Assembly: GCF_001425055.1 (NCBI RefSeq)
Contig: NZ_LMDK01000021.1
Coordinates: forward strand, 1 to 64,000
From: Pelomonas sp. Root1237
GTDB lineage: Bacteria > Pseudomonadota > Gammaproteobacteria > Burkholderiales > Burkholderiaceae_C
Length of the DNA stretch: 64,000 nt
Direction of reading: 5' to 3'
A program made the position numbers and the translations under genes. Below the pieces are notes generated by a model that was given only the letters and a program-made list of their open reading frames with translations, searched no databases and had not been told where the DNA came from. The first letter of the stretch is position 1. Every line of letters begins with the position of its first letter. This document shows positions 1 through 6,266 of the stretch, piece after piece.

Positions 1-42
1 CTCTTCTCCGTCCAGACCATGGGCTTCTTCCGGGGCTTCTAA
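1..42 (+). CDS. 3' end of an unidentified CDS (cut by window edge)
   Basis: An open frame enters from the left edge and stops at TAA (40-42), giving 13 residues that end in GFFRGF. Too little is present to name the protein. The two near-identical 14-mers just downstream resemble the repeated motifs I associate with ends of IS481-like elements, so a transposase tail is possible but not shown. Confidence 0.3.
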   Translation, partial: LFSVQTMGFFRGF

Positions 43-52
43 ACCCCGAAAG

Positions 53-89
53 CGTTACCCATGTCCTGGCACACCCGTTACCTATGTCC
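53..89. repeat. short direct repeat pair
   Basis: The 14-mer CGTTACCCATGTCC (53-66) recurs as CGTTACCTATGTCC (76-89), 13 of 14 bases identical. Such tandem copies may mark a degenerate insertion-sequence end; no transposase is visible in the window to confirm it. Confidence 0.4.
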
Positions 90-106
90 CCGGTCTATAC
101 ACGGGG

Positions 107-572
107 CCAGAAGAAAGTCACCAAAGAAGAGGCCCTGAACCGCACGCCATCGCGTCACCGCCCTCAGCGGCGCGCGAAAACGTCCTCCGGCTTTGCGGGA
201 CGAAGCGACCCGCTGCGCTCTCGCTGCTGTCCCTATCACCTTCACCATCCATCGCACCACCTGCCCGCTTAACGCCGGCTGCACGCCGTTCTCACCAGGA
301 AGACCGATGCAGCGTCGCTCGGGCGACGCGACTTGCCGCGCTCACCTGCCCGACACGTCGCCCGAGCGACGCCGCCTTCATTGATAAGCCCGGCGTGCAG
401 CCGGCGTTAAGCGGCGTGAAGTGGCGATGCGTGGCGCTCGTCACAGGGACAGCAGCGAGAGCGCAGCGGGTCGCGTCTGCCCAAATCGGAAGTGAGAGTT
501 TTCGCGCGCCACACTTGGCGGTGTGGTGCTCGTGTGCGGTTCAGCGCCTCTTCTTTGGTGACTTTCTTCTGG
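107..572. repeat. large imperfect inverted repeat, ~182-bp arms
   Basis: The left arm (107-288) is an inverted copy of the right arm (391-572). Conserved blocks are the inner 24 bases (265-288 / 391-414), 30 bases at 205-234 / 445-474, and the outer ~38 bases, which contain the CTTTGGTGACTTTCTTCTGG motif. Between the blocks the arms have diverged. The centre (289-390) carries its own perfect 17-bp inverted repeat (312-328 / 356-372). I see no credible gene in 43-675. The remainder (573-675) has only a tandem pair of TCCCGGCAATG at 610-631. The outer motif looks like a dispersed repeat, but only this pair is in the window. Confidence 0.75.
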
Positions 573-675
573 CGCCGCAGAAGAAAGTTACCCGGCCGCC
601 GGGACGGACTCCCGGCAATGTCCCGGCAATGCACCGAGCAATAGCGCTCTTCGCAAAAGCTCCCCAAGAACCACC

Positions 676-1932
676 TCATCCCAAGATCAACTGCAACGAC
701 CCCTGCAACGCCTGAATCAACGCCTCCAGCGCCTGCAGCAGTCTCTCGCTGCCTTGGTGCATGCGCTGCACCGCGTCGCCCTGCTCGACGCGCAGGCCAC
801 GCAGCAGCAGCAGCCAGGCCTCGTCCACGTCCTTGAAGGCCGGCTGCAGGGTCGGGCCTGCGAGTGGCGCGGCGCGCACGCTGTCATAGGCCTTGATGAA
901 TTCATCAAGCCCCGCGGCGAGGCCGCTGGCGTCGTGGCCAGGCATGACCTGGGCGAGCAGGCCTTCCTTGGCCAGGCGCTGGCTCAGCAAGCGCAGCCGC
1001 GTGACCTGAGCCAACAGGCCGACCGGGCGCTGGCCGGCGCGTTCGGACAGGCGGGCGACCAGCGTCTCGCTGCTTTCCAGCAGGCGCTGGGCTGCCCGGT
1101 CGCTGCGGCCGAGGTCGGGCTGGCGGTTGGCCAGCGCGGCGTCCAGCTGAGCCCAGGCGGCCGATACGGCAGACAACTCCTCGGCCAGATCGTGGCGCAG
1201 CAGCTCGGCCAGCCGGGCGAGATTGGCCGCCACGCGTTCGGCCGACGCGTCCAGCAGGGCCTGGGCCTCGCGGCGCTCGGGCGGCGTGAGGCGCGGCCAC
1301 TGGCGCAGGGCCTGCAGCTTGACGAGGCGCTGGCTCAGCATGCGCTGGGCGCCGGCGCGCTCCAGCGCTTCGGCCAGCTCGCTCGTGTGCACGACACCAC
1401 GCGCCACCTCGGGCAACTTGGACTGGGTCTGCATCGCGGTATTGCGCAACAGCGCGAAGGCGGCCGCCTCGTCGATGCCGCGGGCCTGCATCAACAGGCC
1501 CTTGGCACGTTCTGTCCACTTGCGCTCGTCCAGCTTGGCCTGGGCGGCGAGCTCGCGGGCCTGCTGCTGGGCAGTCAGATCACGCGCCCACAGCAAGGCC
1601 TCGCCCAGCACGCTGGCATCCACATCGGCCGGCAGCCATTGCACGGCACCGCGGGCCAGCGCAGCCTGCCGCTCGGGCCCCTGAGGCGGCGGCGACAGCA
1701 GCACCACGGGCAAGCCGAAAGCCCGCTCCGAGTGCAGAAGCTGCGCCAAGGCGGTGCGGTCCGGGCACCAGAGCAGCCCGACGGCCGGACCGTCGGCGGG
1801 CGGCGCAAGCTCCGAAACGGTGCACACAGACCAGCCCAGGGCCTGCAAAGCGGCCACCTGGGGCGGCGGTTCAGGGCTGCAGATCAGCGAGGGCAGCAGG
1901 GGCAGCGAGGTAGGAGCGGCGGTATCAGGCAT
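676..1932 (-). CDS. ANTAR-domain antiterminator with C-terminal PilJ-type sensor domain (NasT/NasR-like)
   Basis: A 418-residue protein, predicted to be the cytoplasmic regulator of nitrate assimilation. Residues 1-120 look like a degenerate receiver domain. About 125-185 matches an ANTAR RNA-binding domain (ERAKGLLMQARGIDEAAAF region). The rest is helical and PilJ-like: AGAQRMLSQR at 193-202 and a weaker LRLLSQR at 313-319. That AGxxRMxSxR pattern resembles the nitrate-binding P-box of NarX-type sensors. NasR of Klebsiella joins a NIT nitrate sensor to ANTAR; here a PilJ-type domain is on the other side. The start at MPDTAAPTS is chosen because upstream codons run into the divergent transporter promoter. 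It is transcribed divergently from the nitrate transporter, whose leader holds a hairpin that could be its target. Confidence 0.8.
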   Translation of the reverse strand: MPDTAAPTSLPLLPSLICSPEPPPQVAALQALGWSVCTVSELAPPADGPAVGLLWCPDRTALAQLLHSERAFGLPVVLLSPPPQGPERQAALARGAVQWLPADVDASVLGEALLWARDLTAQQQARELAAQAKLDERKWTERAKGLLMQARGIDEAAAFALLRNTAMQTQSKLPEVARGVVHTSELAEALERAGAQRMLSQRLVKLQALRQWPRLTPPERREAQALLDASAERVAANLARLAELLRHDLAEELSAVSAAWAQLDAALANRQPDLGRSDRAAQRLLESSETLVARLSERAGQRPVGLLAQVTRLRLLSQRLAKEGLLAQVMPGHDASGLAAGLDEFIKAYDSVRAAPLAGPTLQPAFKDVDEAWLLLLRGLRVEQGDAVQRMHQGSERLLQALEALIQALQGSLQLILG

Positions 1933-2021
1933 GGCTTCAGGCTTCACGCCCCAAAACGGCGCAAGAAACAGGCCAGCGACGTTGCCGGCGGGTGGGCATG
2001 AGGCTTGCAAGTATCGGCCGT

Positions 2022-2108
2022 GGTTCCCGCAATGGTGCGGAAACCCTCCCGCTGCACGTCCTTGCCGCCCTGGCACGCGACCGGTGGGTTGGCGTGGGCG
2101 CGTGCAGC
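2022..2108 (+). promoter_or_regulatory. candidate ANTAR-responsive leader of the nitrate transporter
   Basis: On the transporter strand, 2022-2030 pairs with 2037-2045 (one mismatch) around the hexaloop AATGGT (2031-2036). The loop has A at position 1 and G at position 4, as described for ANTAR target loops. Downstream are two mutually exclusive stems: GCTGCACG (2051-2058) with CGTGCAGC (2101-2108), and GCACGCG (2073-2079) with CGCGTGC (2099-2105). I found no clear second hexaloop hairpin and no U-run, so control by antitermination is an inference. Confidence 0.35.
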
Positions 2109-2127
2109 CAGCACGATAGAGCCCAAG

Positions 2128-3387
2128 ATGTCCGCATTCCAGAACTTCAAACGAGCCGGCCACAGCCCCACGCTGTTCGCCGCCTTCCTTTACTTCGCGT
2201 TCTCCTGCTGCATCTGGGTGCTCAATGGCGCGCTGGCGCCCTTCATCAGCGAGACCTATCACCTGACACCGGCCCAGAAGGGGCTGATGCTGTCGATCCC
2301 GATCATGGCCGGCGCGCTGATGCGCTTCCCGCTCGGTCTGCTGTCGCAATACATCGGCCGCAAGAACGCGACGCTGGTCGAGATGGGCATGATCGCCGTG
2401 GCCATGCTGTATGGCTTCTTCATGGTGAAGAGCTATGACGACCTGCTGGCCATGGGCGTGCTGCTGGGCATTGCCGGCGCCAGCTTCGGCGTGGCGCTGA
2501 GCCTGGGCTCGGGCTGGTTCCCGCCGCAGTACAAGGGCCTGGCCATGGGCCTGGTGGGCGCGGGCAATGTCGGCACGGCGGTGTCGGTGCTCGTCGCGCC
2601 GCCGCTGGCCCAGGCCTATGGCTGGCAGACGGTCTATGCCTTCGCGGCGGCCGCCATCCTGGTGCCAATGCTGGTCATGATCGTCTTCGCCAAGGAGCCG
2701 CCCGATGTCGACGCGCATGCCTCGCTGCGCGAGCACGTCGCCTGCCTGTTCGAGAAGGATGGCTGGGCCTTCAGCCTGATCTACGGCGTGACCTTCGGCG
2801 GCTTCATCGGCCTCACCACCTTCCTGCCCACCTACTACTACGACCAGTTCGGCGTCTCCAAGGTGCAGGCCGGCCAGCTGACCATGCTGGCGGCCTTCAT
2901 GGGCGCGGCGGTGCGCGTGGTGGGCGGCTGGCTGTCGGACCGCTGGGGCGGCGTCAACATGCTGACCTTCGTGCTGGTCGTCGTCGCGATCACGCTGGCC
3001 CTGATCGGCATGAGCAGCGGGTCCCTCGTGCTGACGACGCTGCTGCTCATCGTCTGCTTCGCGGCCCTGGGCGCGGGCAATGGCGCCCTCTTCCAGTTGG
3101 TGCCGCTGCGCTGGCCCGCGGCCACGGCCGTGGCCGGCTCGATGATCGGCGAGATCGGCGCCCTGGGCGGCGGCCTGGTGCCCAATCTGATGGGCATGTC
3201 CAAGCAGCATGCGGGCACTTATATGTGGGGTTTTGTCGTCTTCGCGGTGTTGGCTGTTTTGATGCTGGGCGTCATGCGTGTCATGCAGATCCGCTGGACG
3301 CGCACCTGGGCCGAGAAAGGTGGCCGCGCACGCCAAGCCGCCACGGCCGGCCAGGACGCCGATCCGGTGCATTACCAACGCATCTGA
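2128..3387 (+). CDS. MFS nitrate/nitrite transporter (NarK/NasA/Nrt family)
   Basis: A 419-residue multi-spanning inner-membrane protein with both signatures of the nitrate/nitrite porter family: GAGNVGTA (about 143-150) and GAGNGALFQLVP (about 315-326). It would import nitrate for the reductases downstream. The start at MSAFQNFKRAG is preferred because the frame upstream gives an unlikely extension. It is divergent from the ANTAR regulator and separated from it by 195 bp of leader and promoter. The next gene on the same strand begins 60 bp after its stop. Confidence 0.92.
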   Translation: MSAFQNFKRAGHSPTLFAAFLYFAFSCCIWVLNGALAPFISETYHLTPAQKGLMLSIPIMAGALMRFPLGLLSQYIGRKNATLVEMGMIAVAMLYGFFMVKSYDDLLAMGVLLGIAGASFGVALSLGSGWFPPQYKGLAMGLVGAGNVGTAVSVLVAPPLAQAYGWQTVYAFAAAAILVPMLVMIVFAKEPPDVDAHASLREHVACLFEKDGWAFSLIYGVTFGGFIGLTTFLPTYYYDQFGVSKVQAGQLTMLAAFMGAAVRVVGGWLSDRWGGVNMLTFVLVVVAITLALIGMSSGSLVLTTLLLIVCFAALGAGNGALFQLVPLRWPAATAVAGSMIGEIGALGGGLVPNLMGMSKQHAGTYMWGFVVFAVLAVLMLGVMRVMQIRWTRTWAEKGGRARQAATAGQDADPVHYQRI

Positions 3388-3447
3388 GTCGCGGCTGCCC
3401 CTCGCGCGAGGGACAGCCCGACGCGCAACGCTCGGCACACTGGGCGC

Positions 3448-3912
3448 ATGAAGACCCTCATCGCCCTCACCCTCGTCGGTCTGGCCGCCGGCGCCCAGGC
3501 CGCCACCAGCTGCAAGATTGCCGGCGCCGACATCCGCGTCTCCGACAGCTACGCCGACTTCAACTACTCGCCCAGCGGCAAGGCGGGCGCGACGGGCAGG
3601 CTGTCGCGCTTTCGGCTGATGACGCTGGACGGCGGCGAAGCCCCGACCAGCAACGTCGAGCTGAAGACCGTCGACATCACGGGCCCAGGCGACTACACGC
3701 TGTCCATGGAGTCGCTGTGGCGCTCGGTCATCCGCGTGCAAGGCAAGAGCCAGCGCGTGACGGCTGGCAAATTCCACTTCACGCGCTTCGAGATGAAAGA
3801 CACGGTCGGCCATGCGGCAGGCACTGTCGAGTTCACGACCGACCAGGCCAGCGGCTCCTGCACGTTTGATGTCGAGGTCAAGGGCATCAACCGCGACCGC
3901 CTTGGGCTCTGA
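3448..3912 (+). CDS. secreted protein of unknown function
   Basis: A 154-residue protein beginning with a clear signal peptide (MKTLIALTLVGLAAGAQA), with cleavage expected near A18. The mature part has one Cys near each end (about 22 and 141), which could form a disulfide, and beta-rich composition. I do not recognise the family. It follows the nitrate transporter and may be in its transcript, but nothing in the sequence ties it to nitrate. Its stop lies two bases before the large inverted repeat at 3914. Confidence 0.7.
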   Translation: MKTLIALTLVGLAAGAQAATSCKIAGADIRVSDSYADFNYSPSGKAGATGRLSRFRLMTLDGGEAPTSNVELKTVDITGPGDYTLSMESLWRSVIRVQGKSQRVTAGKFHFTRFEMKDTVGHAAGTVEFTTDQASGSCTFDVEVKGINRDRLGL

Positions 3913-3913
3913 A

Positions 3914-4182
3914 TAGGGCCTGGTAACGCTACGGCAAGGGGTCGCGAAGGCCCGCCGCCAGGGGCCAATCAAGGCGCGGCACGCCGCCCGCACTCGCGTG
4001 CGGGCCAGTGGCGCAACGCCGAGTGGCCCCTGACGGCGGGCCTTCCCTTCGGGTTGTGGCCGGAAAAGCCGCGCGCGGCGTTGCAAATGCTCGCCGGGTG
4101 TCCAACCCGGCTCCGCTTTTCGCCTTGCTCGCGGCTTTTCTGGCCACAACGCGACCCGTTGCCGTAGCGTTAACAGGCCCTA
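3914..4182. repeat. nested inverted-repeat element between convergent genes
   Basis: The outer arms 3914-3945 and 4151-4182 are 32 bp each with two mismatches. Inside are two further stems: 3947-3967 with 4024-4044 (20 of 21 pair) and 4054-4073 with 4130-4149 (19 of 20). Each holds a GC-rich hairpin: GCCCGCAC/GTGCGGGC with a TCGC loop (3986-4005), and GCCGGGT/ACCCGGC (4093-4111). The whole can fold as a long stem opening into two capped arms. The right arm contains the stop codon of the kinase/phosphatase gene. No coding capacity is evident. It could be a bidirectional terminator or a non-autonomous mobile element. Confidence 0.85.
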
Positions 4183-5928
4183 GCGCGGCAGGAAGGCCAG
4201 CCAGGCAATCAGCAGCAGGTTGAGCAGCACGGACAGGCCCAGGCCGACCTGCCAGACGCTCACCGCCTCGCGCGCGGCCTTGGGCGGGCGCGCGGAGGCG
4301 GGCTGGTCGCGGGCGGCCAGCCGTTCGAGCGCCAGCAGCAACTCGTCGGCCGTCTCGAAACGCGCCTTGGCCTCGCGAGCGACGGCGCGCATGACGAGAC
4401 GGTCCAGCGGCATGGGCACGCTGGGCTGCAGCCGGCTGACGCTGGCCGGCTCGCGGCGGTAGCGCGCCAGTTGATAGGGTTCGATCTCGCCATAGGGCAG
4501 GCGGCCCGTCAGCGCCTGGTAGAGGGTCACGCCCAGCGCAAACAAGTCAGAACCCGCGTCGGCCGGGGTAGGCGGATCCTGCCATTGCTCGGGGTTGATA
4601 TAGCTGGGCGTGCCGGCATGCAGCTCGTGCGAGGCCGCGGGCGCGCGTGGGCTCAGGGCGACGCCCAGGTCCAGCACGCGCCACTGGCCATCTTCACCCA
4701 GATGCAGATTGGCCGGCTTGATGTCGCGGTGCACGACGCCGGCGGCATGCAGCAGGCTCAATGAGCGCGCGACGGCGCTGGCCAGGCCCAGAGCCTGGAC
4801 CGTATCCAGCGGGCCTTTGGCGAGCAGTTGCTCCAGCGTGTGGCCGCCATGCCAGTCGAACACGGCGTAGAAGTGGGTGGCGCCATCGGCCGGCGCATGA
4901 ACGCGCACAAAACCGCTCTCACCCCCACGCCGACGGTGCCGGGGTGCCTCGGCCAGGCGCAGGCCCAGCCAGATCTCGTGGGCCAGCATGGCGCGCTCTT
5001 CAGGATCGTCGGCGCGGCCGGGGCGCAGCATCTTCAGGGCCACGAGGCGCCCGGTGGCAAGCTCGCGCGCCTGCAAAAGGCGGTGCACGCCGTTGTCGGC
5101 GACGACGGCGGTGACCTGGTAGCCGTCCAGCGTCGCGCCGACACCGAGCGGCCCGGGGCTGGGCAAGGTTCGGCCCAATGCCGCGAGGTCGTTCAGGCCC
5201 GGGTCGGCCAGGTCCTTGACGTCGAGGACGAGGGCGGTCGCGTTGTCGTGGCTGCCAGCCGCCAGTGCCGCAGCGGTCAGCGCATCGGCCGCCGCCTGCG
5301 CGCCTGGCGTGGTGCGCAACAGGTCGGCGATCTGGCGGCTGCGCAGGGAGCCGTGCACGCCATCGCTGGTCAGCAACAGGCGGTCCCCCACCTTGAGCTC
5401 GCCGGCGCTGTGGTCCAGGCGCAGCGCATCGTCCAGGCCCAGGGCGCGCGTGAGGCCGGCGAAGTCGCGGCGCTCCATGCGGTGGTCCTGGGTCAGCAGC
5501 AGGCATTGGCCGTCGCGCAGCAGCCAGGCGCGGCTGTCACCCACATGGGCCAACGCGTAGCGGCGGCCGCGCAGTGCGATGGCCGTCAGCGTCGTCAGCG
5601 CCTCGCGCGGCTGACCGTCCGGCCCGGGGCGGCGGTTGTGCGAGGCGAGCCATGCGTTCTGGTGCCCGAGCAGGCGGTCCAGCGCCACGCTGGTGTCCCA
5701 GTCGGCGGGCACGCCGTGGAAGTCGCGCAGCAGGCTCATGACCGAAGTCTGGGCAGCCATCAGGCCATCGCCGTTGGAATGCTCACCACCGCTGACGCCA
5801 TCAGCCAGGGCGGCGACCCAGCCGCGCTCGGCCTCGTGCGCAGCCGGCGCCTGCACGCCGGCGAAGTCCTCGTTGCGAGGACGCTTGCCCTGCAGGCTGG
5901 ACAGGCCGGTATCGAGTTCGAAGCGCAT
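4180..5928 (-). CDS. bifunctional PP2C phosphatase / Ser-Thr protein kinase, membrane-anchored
   Basis: A 582-residue fusion. Residues 1-240 form a PP2C-type phosphatase with its acidic metal-binding motifs (RNEDF 18-22, ALADGVSGG 40-48, HVGDSRAW 128-135, DGVHG 190-194, HDNA 227-230). Residues about 268-535 are a eukaryotic-like kinase with Lys299 (VALKM), the catalytic loop VHRDIKPAN (399-407) and DLG (420-422) replacing DFG. A hydrophobic helix at about 558-580 anchors the C-terminus, leaving both domains in the cytoplasm. It sits inside the nitrate assimilation locus, divergent from nirB. Its substrate cannot be read from the sequence; control of the transporter or reductases is a guess from context. 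Confidence 0.9.
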   Translation of the reverse strand: MRFELDTGLSSLQGKRPRNEDFAGVQAPAAHEAERGWVAALADGVSGGEHSNGDGLMAAQTSVMSLLRDFHGVPADWDTSVALDRLLGHQNAWLASHNRRPGPDGQPREALTTLTAIALRGRRYALAHVGDSRAWLLRDGQCLLLTQDHRMERRDFAGLTRALGLDDALRLDHSAGELKVGDRLLLTSDGVHGSLRSRQIADLLRTTPGAQAAADALTAAALAAGSHDNATALVLDVKDLADPGLNDLAALGRTLPSPGPLGVGATLDGYQVTAVVADNGVHRLLQARELATGRLVALKMLRPGRADDPEERAMLAHEIWLGLRLAEAPRHRRRGGESGFVRVHAPADGATHFYAVFDWHGGHTLEQLLAKGPLDTVQALGLASAVARSLSLLHAAGVVHRDIKPANLHLGEDGQWRVLDLGVALSPRAPAASHELHAGTPSYINPEQWQDPPTPADAGSDLFALGVTLYQALTGRLPYGEIEPYQLARYRREPASVSRLQPSVPMPLDRLVMRAVAREAKARFETADELLLALERLAARDQPASARPPKAAREAVSVWQVGLGLSVLLNLLLIAWLAFLPR

Positions 5929-5962
5929 GCGCGTGAGTCGTTGTCAGTGAGCGGTTGGTATT

Positions 5963-6087
5963 GCGGGCCGAGCGCCGGGCCGCTCCCAAGCCGGCCCGTC
6001 TGGCGATGTGCTTGCCGGTCGAGCCGGCAAGCATCGCCGTCCCCTCGGGGGACCGGCCAAGGCAAGGCCTTGGACGAGGGGCTTCAT
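5963..6087 (-). repeat. structured intergenic repeat, copy 1 (short form)
   Basis: The core hairpin pairs 6002-6018 with 6024-6038 (stem end CTTGCCGG/CCGGCAAG, two-base TG bulge). It is flanked by the GGGCCGCTCCCAAGCCGGCCC half and the CCCCTCGGGGG box shared with copies at 9495, 41277, 51262 and 59447. Unlike those, it lies between two divergent starts (kinase/phosphatase and nirB). The remaining leader to nirB (6088-6266) holds a GGTGCA/TGCACC stem near 6093-6117 but no motif I can name. Confidence 0.8.
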
Positions 6088-6266
6088 CTTGGTGCAGTTT
6101 CAGGGATGAGTGCACCCGCACCGGGCTAGCAAACGCTTCGGCGTGGGGCGTCGCTGGGCGTTTGAGGTTGATTTCTCACGCTGCGGCAGGTCTGAAGGCC
6201 AGCTTCATCGCTGGCACATGCCTTGCAAAGCAAAGGGCAGACCAGCTTTGTTGTATGGAGTCCGGC

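Noticed and set aside
754-2001. A 415-codon plus-strand frame over the ANTAR gene
   Set aside because: Gln/Ala/Arg-rich shadow; the minus frame has recognisable domains.
676-4149. A 3.4-kb open frame on the minus strand extending beyond the ANTAR gene
   Set aside because: Beyond 1932 it is antisense to the transporter and secreted-protein genes and has repetitive His/Gln/Arg/Ala-rich composition, typical of shadow frames in high-GC DNA.
3914-4182. Complete insertion sequence
   Set aside because: No transposase can fit in 269 bp; at most a non-autonomous element.
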